64,000 nt of DNA from Myxococcus landrumus. Its GTDB lineage: Bacteria > Myxococcota > Myxococcia > Myxococcales > Myxococcaceae. Location of the stretch: the NCBI RefSeq assembly GCF_017301635.1, contig NZ_CP071091.1, positions 7,018,001-7,082,000 on the forward strand. The letters are read 5' to 3'. Shown here piece by piece: positions 17,393-25,625 of the stretch. Within the stretch, counting starts at the first letter, position 1; each line of letters starts with the position of its first letter. The notes under the pieces are model-generated. The model had not been told where the DNA came from and ran no database searches. It was given only the letters and a program-made list of their open reading frames with translations. The position numbers were made by a program, and so were the translations under genes.

Positions 17393-18022
17393 ATGGAACA
17401 CATGGGTGACAGCCGCGACGTGACATACCCAGACGTGACGTTCGCCATCATCGCGGGAGGGCAGGGCCGGCGTCTGTCCGGAGTGCCCAAGGGCCTCCTG
17501 GAGGTCGAGGGCCGGACGGTGCTCGCGCGGCAGCTCTCGCTGGCGCCACGCTTTGGCGAGGTGGTGCTGGTGGCCAATACACCGGAACCCTATGCGCCGT
17601 ATGGGCTGCGGACGGTGGCGGACACCGTGCGGGACAAGGGCGCGCCGGGTGGTGTGCACGCGGCGCTGTCCGCGTCACGCACGCCGTGGGTGGTGACGGT
17701 GGCGTGTGACATGCCCTTCGTCTCGTGGGAGGCATTGCGCGTGTTGCTGGCCGCGCGCGGAGACGACGTGGACGCGGTGTGCTTCGAGTCCTCCGGACGG
17801 GTGGAGCCGCTCCTGGCCGTGTATCGCTCCGCGCTCGCGCGAGTCTGGCTCGCGACGCTGTCGGAGGACCCGTCGCTGCGTCAGCTGTTGTCTCGCTTTC
17901 GCGCGCGCGTGTTGCCCGAGTCCGCGCTGCGCGCCGTGGACCCGTCCCTGCGCTCGCTGGTGAATGTGAACACGCCGGAGGACCTGGCGGCGCAGGGGGG
18001 CCGCCTGCCTCGCGGGTGGTGA
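17393..18022 (+). CDS. mobA: Molybdenum cofactor guanylyltransferase MobA
   Basis: A 209-residue nucleotidyltransferase. The N-terminal IIAGGQGRRLSGVPKGLLEV is the family signature (consensus GGxxxRMGxxK; here GGQGRRLSGVPK), followed by ADTVRDKGAPGGVHAAL and the metal-binding VACDMPFVSW. It attaches GMP to molybdopterin to make the guanine dinucleotide cofactor used by enzymes such as formate dehydrogenase. ATG 17393 is chosen; ATG 17402 is a near alternative, and upstream in-frame sequence is non-conserved. With the fusion gene and moeA it forms a divergent cofactor-maturation set. It is convergent with the next gene, 29 bases away. Confidence 0.9.
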   Translation: MEHMGDSRDVTYPDVTFAIIAGGQGRRLSGVPKGLLEVEGRTVLARQLSLAPRFGEVVLVANTPEPYAPYGLRTVADTVRDKGAPGGVHAALSASRTPWVVTVACDMPFVSWEALRVLLAARGDDVDAVCFESSGRVEPLLAVYRSALARVWLATLSEDPSLRQLLSRFRARVLPESALRAVDPSLRSLVNVNTPEDLAAQGGRLPRGW

Positions 18023-18051
18023 CTCACCGCGAGACAGGCGTGGAGGGGCTT

Positions 18052-19203
18052 TCAGCCGCGAGGCGCGGCCACGGGCTGGAGCAGCGAGGGCAGCTCGGCG
18101 AAGTCGAGCACGAGGCTGGGGCGAAGCTGGCCCAGCGCATCGGACATGTCCTCGCCCTGGCCCTGGACGCCCAGGCCCACGGTGAAGCGCTCGGCGATGA
18201 CGACGCGGGTGCTGGCGATGAGGCTCGCGCGCCGCGACTGCGTGTCGCCCAGCTTCACCAGCGACTGGTTCGCCTCCAGCTTGAACTGGAAGCGCTGGGA
18301 GGCGACGCCGAACGACAGGCCCACGTCCATCCACTTGTCCATGGCCCGGTCCGGACGCCGCCGCTCCTGGAGCAGCCGCGCCTGCAGGGCGACCTCCAGG
18401 TTGGAGTCCGCGCTGCTCAGGAGGTCCAGCGTGGCCGCGCCGAAGCCGCGCTGAATCGCGACGCCGTCGCCCTCCTGCGACTTGAGCCCCGGCGTCACCC
18501 AGCGTCCGCCCGCCGAGAGGAACAGGGCGCTGGATGACTCGCGTGACTCACGCGTGCAGCCGGAGAGCCGCTGGGTGATGCGGGCGATTCCCGCCTGTCG
18601 CGCGGCCTCCATGGCGACGCGGTGTTCGGCCTGGGCCTTCTGGAAGGTGGCGCTGTCCTCGAAGTCACCGGGCAGGGGCGGGTCGGGAAACTCGTAGAGG
18701 CTCATGTCCGCGAGCACCTGCTGGATGCAGGTGTTGTAGCGGGCGCCGTAGATGCCGCGCTCGCCGAGCACGTCCACGGACACGCCGGCCATGACGGTGG
18801 CGAAGCGTCCCTTGGGCGGAATGAAGTCCTGGAAGGGCGTGTCCTGGCCGATGGCCAGGGTGATGGCCGTGTCCTGGAGCAGCCGGGTGACGGTGGACGC
18901 GTGGCGCGCGGCGACGGCCTCCGGGTAGAGCTGCTCGAAGCCCTGGGTGAGCAGGTAGGGGTTGAACTGGAGGGCGAACGACGCCTGGGTGCCATCGAGC
19001 ACCGCGCCCACGCCCCGGAGGCTTGCCACCAGCGCCGTGGGGTTGGCGGGGTGGACGACCTCTCCCGCCGTGGCGATGTCCAACCCCGCGGCGGTCTCCG
19101 AGCCCCCTCTGGCGATGCTGGGAAAGTCGAGCGGAACGGTGCCCGTGTCCTGGGCGCGGGCGACGGGGGCGAGCGCGAGGAGCAGCGCGAGCAGGCCCTT
19201 CAT
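18052..19203 (-). CDS. Secreted or outer-membrane protein of unknown function
   Basis: A 383-residue protein with a clean signal peptide (MKGLLALLLALAPVARAQ). The second half alternates polar and hydrophobic residues (LEVALQARLLQERR, RFQFKLEANQSLVKLGD, FTVGLGVQGQGED), which suggests beta strands of a barrel or porin-like fold. Two Cys (~residue 160 and in LSGCTRESRE) could form a disulfide. I do not recognise a named family. ATG 19203 overlaps the stop of the gene upstream (ATGA), so the two are co-translated and probably work together. Confidence 0.75.
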   Translation of the reverse strand: MKGLLALLLALAPVARAQDTGTVPLDFPSIARGGSETAAGLDIATAGEVVHPANPTALVASLRGVGAVLDGTQASFALQFNPYLLTQGFEQLYPEAVAARHASTVTRLLQDTAITLAIGQDTPFQDFIPPKGRFATVMAGVSVDVLGERGIYGARYNTCIQQVLADMSLYEFPDPPLPGDFEDSATFQKAQAEHRVAMEAARQAGIARITQRLSGCTRESRESSSALFLSAGGRWVTPGLKSQEGDGVAIQRGFGAATLDLLSSADSNLEVALQARLLQERRRPDRAMDKWMDVGLSFGVASQRFQFKLEANQSLVKLGDTQSRRASLIASTRVVIAERFTVGLGVQGQGEDMSDALGQLRPSLVLDFAELPSLLQPVAAPRG

Positions 19204-19604
19204 TCCACCACCGTCCAGGTGAGGGTGATGAAGTCCGCCACGGCGCCCTTCTGGAGCGAGAAGTCATCCCAGAGGACCTCCTGGTGGCCCTTCTCGAAGA
19301 CGAGCGAGACACGCTGGAGGAACCGCGCTCCGCCGCCCGTCGGGTCGGCCACGGAGAACACCACCCGCACCCAGCCCTGGGCGGCGGAGGGAAGGAAGTC
19401 ATCCGGCAGGGCCAGCACGCTGTTGCCGGTGAAGACGTCCGAGTGAAGCTGCCGCCGCTCCTGTCCCTGCATCTTCCCGCTCACCACCAGCCGCATCGCC
19501 ACCGTGTTGAGGACCCCGTTGGGTCGCTCCATCACCAGCCTCACGCCCTTGCGTTCCGCGCGCGCCATTCGGATGCTGGATTCCAGCTTGTCATTGCCTG
19601 GCAT
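19200..19604 (-). CDS. Conserved-looking cytoplasmic protein of unknown function
   Basis: A 134-residue protein without a signal or membrane segment. It begins with a basic helical stretch (ESSIRMARAERKGVRLVMER) and continues with beta-rich segments ending in FITLTWTVVE. GGGGGAG lies a few bases before ATG 19604, a good ribosome site. It is coupled by a four-base overlap to the secreted protein gene downstream. No family is recognised. The pairing of a small cytoplasmic-looking protein with an envelope protein is the only functional hint. Confidence 0.7.
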   Translation of the reverse strand: MPGNDKLESSIRMARAERKGVRLVMERPNGVLNTVAMRLVVSGKMQGQERRQLHSDVFTGNSVLALPDDFLPSAAQGWVRVVFSVADPTGGGARFLQRVSLVFEKGHQEVLWDDFSLQKGAVADFITLTWTVVE

Positions 19605-19716
19605 GTTCTCCCCCTCGAGTCGAGAGCACGAGCCTTCCGGATTTCACCTGATTCATTCTAGAGGGGCGGGTGACACGGGAAGAAGGGCGGCCTGGTGGGC
19701 TGGCGTGCGGGCGGGG

Positions 19717-19733
19717 TGCGTCAGCCTGACGCA
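19717..19733. promoter_or_regulatory. 17-bp perfect palindrome upstream of the DUF3817 gene
   Basis: TGCGTCAG-C-CTGACGCA reads the same on both strands, 45 bases before the start at 19779. Size and symmetry fit an operator for a dimeric repressor of the TetR or MarR type. No such regulator gene is adjacent. Confidence 0.45.
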
Positions 19734-19778
19734 TGGACGCGGGAGGCGGAGGGTGGGAGAGAGGGGTAGGAGCGAGCC

Positions 19779-20078
19779 ATGTTGAAGACCCCCCTGGGAC
19801 GATTTCGCGCGGTGGCCTTGCTGGAGGGCCTGTCGTTCGTCGTGCTGCTGTTCATCGCCATGCCGCTGAAGTACGCGGCGGACATGCCGCTGGCGGTGCG
19901 GTTCACCGGCATGACGCACGGGTTGTTGTTCGTGCTCTACCTGTTCGCGTTGATGGAGGTGGCCATCGCGCTGCGCTGGTCCTTCTCCCGCGTGGCGGTG
20001 GCGTTCGGCGCGTCGCTGGTGCCCTTCGGCAACTTCCTGCTCGACGCGAAGCTGCGCAAGGACGCCGGCGGCGCGTAG
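19779..20078 (+). CDS. DUF3817 small integral membrane protein
   Basis: A 99-residue protein with three membrane helices. Its pattern is that of DUF3817 (YdzA-like) proteins: RAVALLEGLSFVVLLFIAMPLKY, then GMTHGLLFVLYLFALM, then ASLVPFGNFLLDAKLRK. Length and the HG and PFG motifs fit the family. Biochemical function is unknown in the family. GGGAGAGAGGGGTAGG precedes the ATG, giving a strong ribosome site. It is monocistronic by position, with the palindrome at 19717-19733 as a possible control site. Confidence 0.8.
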   Translation: MLKTPLGRFRAVALLEGLSFVVLLFIAMPLKYAADMPLAVRFTGMTHGLLFVLYLFALMEVAIALRWSFSRVAVAFGASLVPFGNFLLDAKLRKDAGGA

Positions 20079-20223
20079 CGGGCCGTTGCTCCACCCGACG
20101 TGTCACATCGGGTTGTCATGCCCGGGCGGGACGTGCCAGGCCATCGCGGCGGCTCCAGGAGTTCGCGCGTGACACAAAGCTGTGCGAGCATTCCGCGCGA
20201 TTTTTCACGGCGGAGGTCGGCTC

Positions 20224-20838
20224 ATGGAACGCGGTACGTGGAACACGCCGGAAGCTGTGCAGCGCGAGTTGGAGTCGCGGCTGGCGCTCGTGCAGCCCAC
20301 CGAGCACATTCGCGGCATGCACTTCGCCGCGGTGCTCGACACCGTGAGATTCCTGGGCGGTGAGCAGGCGGTGAAACACATCATGGACGCGGGCGACTAT
20401 CCTGCGGACCTGGACCTCACCGAGCTGTATCCCGTTCCGCCCTTCCTGCGTCTGTTCTTCGCCGCCACGCACCTGCTCGCGCCGCAGCTGGGCGGCGCCG
20501 AGGAGGCCATGCGCCAGATTGGCGTGCAGGGGACGCTGGCCTTCGTGCGCTCCATGTTCGGCGCCGAGGTCCGTCAGCAGGTGGGCGGAGACCCCAAGCT
20601 CCTGGTGAACATGCTCCCGGAGGCCTACCGCATGGCCATCGACTTCGGAGAGCTCCAGGTGGAGTGGACCGCGTCTCGCGCGGGCCTCATCCACATGCGC
20701 CGCATCTTCACGCCCGTCGCCTACAACGAAGGCATGCTCGAGGGGGCCCTCCAGGCCGTGGGCGCCCAGGACATCCGGGTCCAGGGTCGCCAGACGTCGC
20801 TGCTCGACAGCGAATACACCCTCTCCTGGGACGACTGA
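20224..20838 (+). CDS. DUF2378 (TIGR02265) Myxococcales-restricted protein
   Basis: A 204-residue cytoplasmic protein. The layout of a short N-terminal segment, LDTVRFLGGEQAVKHIMD, then YPVPPFLRLFFAATHLLAPQLGG and a C-terminal beta segment fits the TIGR02265/DUF2378 family. As I recall it, that family is largely confined to myxobacteria, occurs as many paralogues, and has no assigned role. ATG 20224 is chosen over the track-style start 42 bases earlier because GGAGGTCGG precedes it at good distance. It is followed by GC-rich hairpins. Confidence 0.75.
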   Translation: MERGTWNTPEAVQRELESRLALVQPTEHIRGMHFAAVLDTVRFLGGEQAVKHIMDAGDYPADLDLTELYPVPPFLRLFFAATHLLAPQLGGAEEAMRQIGVQGTLAFVRSMFGAEVRQQVGGDPKLLVNMLPEAYRMAIDFGELQVEWTASRAGLIHMRRIFTPVAYNEGMLEGALQAVGAQDIRVQGRQTSLLDSEYTLSWDD

Positions 20839-20862
20839 GTTTCCCGGTCCGCTGTTCGTTTC

Positions 20863-20918
20863 CGGGACAGCCGGGTCCCGCCTCCGTCCGTCCAGGGCGG
20901 GGGGGCGCGGCCCCCCTT
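20863..20918 (+). terminator. Two GC-rich hairpins after the DUF2378 gene
   Basis: CGGGAC and GTCCCG pair at 20863-20880, and a run of seven G pairs with six C around a short loop at 20899-20918. No long T-run follows, as is usual in high-GC genomes. They lie 25-80 bases past the stop codon. Confidence 0.55.
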
Positions 20919-21372
20919 CGTGACAAGTGATTGGATTCCCAGCGCCGCCGCCATGGCGTGCTGCTTGCTATCCGAGGGCCTCGTGCCGTGCGCAGCGCTC
21001 ACGCGGACCAAGGCCGCGAGAGGCACGGGACTTCGTGAATGGGAGGGCCGGCCGGGGCCTTTCGACTCCTCCACCCGGCCGTCCTTCCCTTCCGTGAGGG
21101 CCCACATCCGCCTCCACGCGGACGTGTGTCTCATGCCATGTCTCACGCGGCGCCCGAGGCGAGGGAACTCCCCGTGAGGACAGCCTTTTTTGGGTCTGTC
21201 TTCCTGGGAGTTCCAACCAGGTCCCGATGTTTCGAGCGGATTCTCAAGTTGTGCTGCTGCGGTAGATGACGCATGCAGGACGAAAAAAGGATGCGCGCAA
21301 GCGTTGTTTGACTAGAAGAGTCCGCCGAAAGCCCGGGACTGACCACGGGCAATGGCAACGGAGGGACGCTTC
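20919..21372. other. Intergenic region without a gene, holding an RNA-like hairpin
   Basis: About 450 bases between the DUF2378 terminator and the outer-membrane protein gene. Short ORFs exist on both strands but lack ribosome sites and coding bias. GC falls from about 21215 to 21345, where the promoter of the gene at 21373 is likely. The notable item is the long hairpin at 21164-21214, listed separately. Confidence 0.5.
21164..21214. ncRNA. Long interrupted hairpin, candidate structured RNA
   Basis: Outer arms GGAACTCCC (21164-21172) and GGGAGTTCC (21206-21214) are perfect complements. Inside, GAGGACAG and CTGTCTTC pair with one G-U, closing a 12-base loop containing six T. The total is about 17 base pairs in 51 nt. 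It is about 320 bases after the previous stop and 160 before the next gene, too far for a simple terminator. It may be a small RNA or a leader element; the strand is unknown because the structure is symmetric. Confidence 0.4.
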
Positions 21373-21951
21373 ATGAAGACACATCAGTGGATGGCCGTGG
21401 CGGCTGGGGTGATGGTCGCGACGAGCGCGAGCGCGCAGTCTGAGGCTGGCGGTGGTGGTGGTGGCGGCGGTGGTGGTGGGAGCTTTGGCAACGCCGGGCA
21501 GATTGTCGTCAGCTCGGATGCGTCGGGCAGCCTGGGTTACACCACCGAGGGTGCCGGCTATGGGTATCTGTCCATCGAGCCCAGCGTCGACTACTTCCTG
21601 AAGGAGAACCTCTCCATCGGTAGCGGCATCCGGCTCCGCGCGCTGTTCGGCGACGGGGACACGCTGGCCGCCTTCGGCATCAGCGCGCGCGTGGGCTACA
21701 ACATCTCCCTCACGGACAAGATCTCCGTGTGGCCCAAGGGCGTTGTCACCCTGTTCGTGGGCGACGACATCCTCGCGACGCCGGAGGGCACGCTCGCCGC
21801 GTCCACCGTCATCCTGGAGGGCTACGCGCCCTTCCTGTACCACGTCACGCCGCACTTCTTCCTGGGCGCCGGTCCTCGGCTGGCCCTGGGCCTGGGTGAC
21901 GATGTCGAGGTCACCTTCGGCGTCGCCACCACCATCGGCGGCTACTTCTAG
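21373..21951 (+). CDS. Small outer-membrane beta-barrel protein with poly-Gly N-terminus
   Basis: A 192-residue protein. The signal peptide is residues 1-~22 (AVAAGVMVATSASAQ). A run of glycines follows, then about eight amphipathic strands (LGYTTEGAGYGYLSIEPS to VTFGVATTIGGYF) ending in an aromatic residue, as outer-membrane barrels do. This fits OmpW/OprG-like or generic outer-membrane beta-barrel proteins. ATG 21373 (GGAGGGACGC upstream) is preferred over the in-frame upstream start at 21352. Function is unknown. A strong shared terminator separates it from the convergent proline dehydrogenase gene. Confidence 0.78.
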   Translation: MKTHQWMAVAAGVMVATSASAQSEAGGGGGGGGGGGSFGNAGQIVVSSDASGSLGYTTEGAGYGYLSIEPSVDYFLKENLSIGSGIRLRALFGDGDTLAAFGISARVGYNISLTDKISVWPKGVVTLFVGDDILATPEGTLAASTVILEGYAPFLYHVTPHFFLGAGPRLALGLGDDVEVTFGVATTIGGYF

Positions 21952-21962
21952 GCTTCACCGCT

Positions 21963-22003
21963 TCCCTCGCGTGGACGGAAGTCTCCTCCTTCCACGCGAG
22001 GGA
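21963..22003. terminator. Bidirectional terminator between convergent genes
   Basis: Perfect 13-bp inverted repeat TCCCTCGCGTGGA (21963-21975) and TCCACGCGAGGGA (21991-22003) with a 15-base loop, placed exactly between two convergent genes. Confidence 0.8.
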
Positions 22004-22011
22004 GTCGTCTG

Positions 22012-22968
22012 TCATTCCCTCCGGCGCGCGCGGCCTCGGGAGAGGTGGCGCAGGACGAACGCGAGGTTGGCGGGGCGTTCCGCCATGCGGCGCATGAGAT
22101 AGGGATACCAGTGCCGCCCGTAGGGGACGTAGATGCGGACCCTGTAACCCTGGTCCACCAGTTGCTGTTGCAGGTCTTCCCGGATGCCGTGGAGCATCTG
22201 GAGCTCGAACGCGTCGCGCGGAAGGTGTCTTCGCTCCGCATGCTCCAGCGTGGCCTCGAGCATCCGCTCATCGTGCGTGGCGATGCCGTGATACACGCCG
22301 CTGTCGAGCAGCACCTTCATGCAGCGCACGAAGCAGGCGTCCACGTCTCGCTTGTCTGGGAAGGCGATGTCCGGGCCCTCCAGATAGGCGCCCTTGCAAA
22401 GACGGATGCGCACCCGCTCGGCGCACAGCGCCCGGGCATCGGCTTCCGTGCGCCGCAGGCAGCTCTGCAACACCGCGCCCACATGTGATTCACCGTGCTC
22501 GGCATGAAGCTGGCGCACGAGGTCCAGCGTCGCCTGGGTGACGGCGCCGTGCTCCATGTCCACGCGGACGAACGAGCCTCGCGCCCGAGCCTCCGCCACC
22601 ACCGCGCGCGCGTTCTCCAGGGCCAGCGCCCGGTCCAGGAGCAGCCCGCATTGCGTGAGCTTGAGGGACACGTTGGCTTGCGCGCCCGCTTCGTCGATGC
22701 GCGCCAGGAGCCGCACGTACTCACGCACCTCTTCCCGCGTCTCCTCCGCGTCGCGCACCGCCTCGTTGAGGTGGTCGAATGACGCCCACAGGCCCCGCGC
22801 GTTGAGCTGCTTCGCCGCCGCCAGGGCTTCTTCCTGTGTCTCTCCGGCGACGAAGCGGCGGGAGAGCCGGCGCAGACTCCTCACGCGTGTCGCCCGGTCC
22901 TTCAGCCAGCTTTGTCGCGACAGGAACAACAGGGTGCTACGGGACCAGCGCGCGGTGGCGTCTCTCAT
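22012..22968 (-). CDS. Proline dehydrogenase (single-domain)
   Basis: A 318-residue FAD enzyme of the PRODH barrel type, the size of monofunctional bacterial enzymes. Motifs in order: NVSLKLTQCGL, FVRVDMEHG, RIRLCKGAYLE (the conserved Arg-Leu-x-Lys-Gly-Ala-Tyr), GIATHDERML, FELQMLHGI and VRIYVPYGRHWYPY followed by RRMAERPANL. It oxidises proline to pyrroline-5-carboxylate and feeds electrons to the membrane quinone pool. The partner P5C dehydrogenase is not in the window. ATG 22968 is chosen; the upstream extension is not family-like. Confidence 0.93.
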   Translation of the reverse strand: MRDATARWSRSTLLFLSRQSWLKDRATRVRSLRRLSRRFVAGETQEEALAAAKQLNARGLWASFDHLNEAVRDAEETREEVREYVRLLARIDEAGAQANVSLKLTQCGLLLDRALALENARAVVAEARARGSFVRVDMEHGAVTQATLDLVRQLHAEHGESHVGAVLQSCLRRTEADARALCAERVRIRLCKGAYLEGPDIAFPDKRDVDACFVRCMKVLLDSGVYHGIATHDERMLEATLEHAERRHLPRDAFELQMLHGIREDLQQQLVDQGYRVRIYVPYGRHWYPYLMRRMAERPANLAFVLRHLSRGRARRRE

Positions 22969-23361
22969 TCCTGGGACTCCCAGGCAAAGGCGGGTTCCCC
23001 CAATCCTTGCCACCCCTCGGAGTCCACGCCACCCGGGCCGCCCTCACTCGGGCAGGAGCCACCGGGCCGGTGCGGGCCTCGCCTGGTTGCCTGGCCCTGC
23101 GGCCAGACAGGCCCCCGCCCACACCCTTTCGGGCCTCGCCAAAACCACGCACCGTGTCCGGGGGGATGCGACGGGCCCACCGTGGGAGGTTGCTTTGAGT
23201 AGGCAACGCTTCGCGTCCTCTCCTGTGGGCGCTGCCTCCTCGGGTGCGGCAGCCTCCGGTCGTTGTTTCACCCCGCTGAACGACTGCTCACCCGATTGTT
23301 TGAGTTTTAATAATGTGCGAATGAAGGGCGCCTTCGGTTGTCTGCCTCCGGTACCGTGCGG
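22969..23361. other. Divergent intergenic region without a gene
   Basis: 393 bases between proline dehydrogenase (minus) and the hemerythrin-like gene (plus). The first ~250 bases are very C/G-rich without a supported ORF. Around 23285-23325 the sequence is AT-rich (TTGTTTGAGTTTTAATAATG), the likely promoter zone of the hemerythrin-like gene. No clear palindrome was found. Confidence 0.45.
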
Positions 23362-23823
23362 ATGGTTGAGGGCATGGGGGGGCCGTTCGACATCCTCGTC
23401 GAGGAGCACCATGCGCTGGAGGCGCGCTTCGCGCGGCTTGTCTCCAGTGCCGAGCCAGAGCCTCTCAGTGCCCAGCGGGAGCTGTTGGCGTTGTTGCGAC
23501 AGCACACGTGGCTGGAGGAGCGTTGTCTTCAACCGTTGGTGGCCCGGGTGGAGGGGCGTCACCGGGCGCGTCGGCTGGCCGAGGAGTCGCTGGCCATGCG
23601 TGAACTCATGGATGAGTTGGAGGAGCTGCCGCTGGGGAGTGCTGATTGGCAGGCCCGCTTCCTGGCGCTCGAGGACCTGTGGGTCGCGCATTTCCAAGAA
23701 GAAGAGAGGGCATTGCTGCCCAGGCTCACCACGGTGTTGGACCCGCAGGAGCAGCAGGTGTTGAGCCTGGAGCTGACCCGGGCGCGCAATGCACTGCGCT
23801 CCCGTGGCCATGAAGGGCATTGA
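23362..23823 (+). CDS. Hemerythrin HHE-like domain protein
   Basis: A 153-residue all-helical protein. Metal-ligand-like residues appear at the expected spacing: EEHHALEARF near the start, RQHTWLEERCLQPL, and WVAHFQEEERALLPRL in the last third. Such proteins bind a di-iron centre and act in oxygen, nitric oxide or iron sensing or repair in the cytoplasm. Which His/Glu residues are the actual ligands cannot be settled by eye. ATG 23362 is used; ATG 23374 is an alternative. An AT-rich stretch lies upstream and a hairpin downstream. Confidence 0.75.
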   Translation: MVEGMGGPFDILVEEHHALEARFARLVSSAEPEPLSAQRELLALLRQHTWLEERCLQPLVARVEGRHRARRLAEESLAMRELMDELEELPLGSADWQARFLALEDLWVAHFQEEERALLPRLTTVLDPQEQQVLSLELTRARNALRSRGHEGH

Positions 23824-23855
23824 TTCGGGACGGGCCCCAGGGCGGATGACCGCTG

Positions 23856-23882
23856 GCGGGACGGCTGAGCGCCGTTCCCGTC
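23856..23882 (+). terminator. Hairpin after the hemerythrin-like gene
   Basis: GCGGGACGGC pairs imperfectly (one bulged T) with GCCGTTCCCGTC around the loop TGAGC, 33 bases after the stop at 23823. A T-run is not present. Confidence 0.5.
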
Positions 23883-23967
23883 TCACTGGAATGCGACCCG
23901 ACCTGGGACGGTGGGGGGGTGATACGTCCGCCAGTCACACCTTTTACACATCTTTTATCGCTTCCTT

Positions 23968-23996
23968 TAGACAAATCCTAAATTGACAGGTATGGG
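23968..23996 (+). promoter_or_regulatory. vegA-type vegetative promoter
   Basis: TAGACA at 23968-23973 and TATGGG at 23991-23996 are separated by 17 bases in a clearly AT-rich stretch, 76 bases before the start at 24072. From memory, the mapped M. xanthus vegA promoter has TAGACA at -35 and a G-rich -10 (AAGGGT), so this matches both gene and promoter type. A TTGACA at 23983-23988 overlaps but lacks a good -10. Confidence 0.65.
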
Positions 23997-24071
23997 TATG
24001 AGCGGCTTCACAAATCAACTCCCCCATCTAGTCCTTCAACTCCCAGACTAGCCAAGACGAGGATTGAACGA

Positions 24072-24608
24072 ATGTCCGTGGATAAAGCGTTTCGGGACAT
24101 GATCCGTAACGAAATCGAAGTCCAGCTCAAGCCGCTGCGTGACGTGGTCTCCCGCCTGGAGTCTGGCACGGCGGACCTGGATGCGCTGCGCAACGTGGCG
24201 GAGCGGCTGGCGCCGCTGGCCGAGGTCGTGGGGCCCCTGTTCGGCGCCCAGGCTCCGGCGGCGAAGGCGGGCCGCAAGGCGGTGGGCCGTCCTCCCGCGG
24301 CGGCGCGTGGCGCGATGAGCGCTCCGGTGGCCGCTCCGGTGGGTGGCAAGCGCCGGGGCCGCAAGCCCGCGGTCGCCACGGCGGATGGCTCGCGCTCGTG
24401 CGCCATCATCGGCTGCGGCAAGCCCAGCCGGACCAAGGGCTACTGCGCCGCGCACTACCAGAAGCTGCGGATGCTGGAGAAGACCAACCGCCGTCCGTCC
24501 GCGTGGGTTGACTACGCGCCCGCCGACAGCGTGGATGACATCAAGCTTCCGCGTGGCCGCGCCGCGTCGAAGGCTCTGGCAGCAGCAGCGCAAGCCGCGA
24601 ACGGTTAA
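24072..24608 (+). CDS. vegA: VegA-like basic protein with AT-hook-like and zinc-finger-like motifs
   Basis: A 178-residue basic protein. Residues ~1-55 form a helical, coiled-coil-like segment. Residues ~60-105 are Ala/Pro/Lys/Arg-rich with two AT-hook-like patches (AVGRPPAA and KRRGRKPAV), as in histone H1-type tails. Residues ~112-140 hold CAIIGCGKPSRTKGYCAAHY, a C-x4-C-x9-C-x2-H pattern that could bind zinc. The M. xanthus VegA protein is a small basic, possibly DNA-binding protein made in vegetative cells and reported as needed for growth. Size, basic tail and the upstream TAGACA promoter support the name, but I could not align sequences. Confidence 0.6.
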   Translation: MSVDKAFRDMIRNEIEVQLKPLRDVVSRLESGTADLDALRNVAERLAPLAEVVGPLFGAQAPAAKAGRKAVGRPPAAARGAMSAPVAAPVGGKRRGRKPAVATADGSRSCAIIGCGKPSRTKGYCAAHYQKLRMLEKTNRRPSAWVDYAPADSVDDIKLPRGRAASKALAAAAQAANG

Positions 24609-24740
24609 TCAGCGGCACGCTGCCCCGGCCCGGGCAGAGAGTGACCGCGACTTCCGTCAACCTGCCCTCCGTTGTCTGGAGAGGGTTCGGGAGAAAGCCC
24701 GTACGGGAAGTCTTGCCCGCGGGGGCTCGCAGGGGCATGA

Positions 24741-25625
24741 ATGCCCGGGCCCATGAAGACTCGAGATTTGGAGCCTGGAATCATCACCGACCTGGCCGGA
24801 CGGACCACGTACGGTGAATACCTACAGCTCGACCGGCTGTTGACGGCGCAGGTTCCGCGCTCGCAGCCCCCGCACCACGACGAGCTGCTCTTCATCATCC
24901 AGCATCAGACGAGCGAGCTGTGGATGAAGCTTCTCATCCACGAGCTGAGCGCGTGTATCCGCTATGTCCAGGCGGACCGGCTGGAGCCCTCTTTCAAGAT
25001 TTTCGCGCGCGTGGCGCACATCCAGCGGATGCTCTTCGAGCAGTGGAGTGTCCTGGAGACGCTCACGCCCAATGAGTACCTGGAGTTCCGGGATGCCTTG
25101 GGACCGGCGTCTGGCTTCCAGAGCTGGCAGTACCGGGCACTGGAGTTCCTTTTGGGGAACAAGGATGTCAATGCCCTGGGTCCCTTCCGCCACCAGCCCG
25201 AAATACATGGGGAGCTGGAGCGGATGCTTCAGTCACCCAGCCTCTATGACGAGTTCCTGCGCTACCTGGCGCGGAAGGGACATGCCATTCCAGAGGACCA
25301 CGCCCGACGGGACTGGCGTCAGCCCTATGAGAAGAGTCCCGCGGTGGTGGAGGTCTTCCGGCGCATCTACGAGGACATCGACGCGCACTGGGATGCCTAT
25401 GAGATGTGCGAGAAGCTGGTGGATACCGAGGAGCGCTTCCAGCTCTGGCGCTACCGCCACATGATGACGGTGATGCGCATCATCGGCTTCAAGCAGGGCA
25501 CCGGTGGCTCCTCCGGCGTGGGTTTCCTCCGCAAGGCGTTGGATTTGCGATTCTTCCCGGAGTTGTGGGATGTCCGTACAGAGCTGATGCCGCCGGGGGC
25601 GAGAGGCTCCAAACCCACCCCTTGA
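24741..25625 (+). CDS. kynA: Tryptophan 2,3-dioxygenase
   Basis: A 294-residue heme enzyme of the bacterial TDO family (usual length ~280). Motifs are TTYGEYLQLDRLL, HHDELLFIIQHQTSELWMKL, ASGFQSWQYRALEF, the proximal heme His in RYRHMMTV, and the substrate loop GTGGSSGV. It opens the indole ring of L-tryptophan to N-formylkynurenine, the first step of the kynurenine pathway; no other kyn gene is in the window. ATG 24741 is preferred because AGGGG lies 5-9 bases upstream; ATG 24753 is a close alternative. Confidence 0.95.
   Translation: MPGPMKTRDLEPGIITDLAGRTTYGEYLQLDRLLTAQVPRSQPPHHDELLFIIQHQTSELWMKLLIHELSACIRYVQADRLEPSFKIFARVAHIQRMLFEQWSVLETLTPNEYLEFRDALGPASGFQSWQYRALEFLLGNKDVNALGPFRHQPEIHGELERMLQSPSLYDEFLRYLARKGHAIPEDHARRDWRQPYEKSPAVVEVFRRIYEDIDAHWDAYEMCEKLVDTEERFQLWRYRHMMTVMRIIGFKQGTGGSSGVGFLRKALDLRFFPELWDVRTELMPPGARGSKPTP

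Noticed and set aside
20920..21269. Several 70-90-residue ORFs after the DUF2378 gene
   Set aside because: They overlap each other on both strands, lack ribosome sites, and are Arg/Pro-rich as expected from random high-GC DNA.
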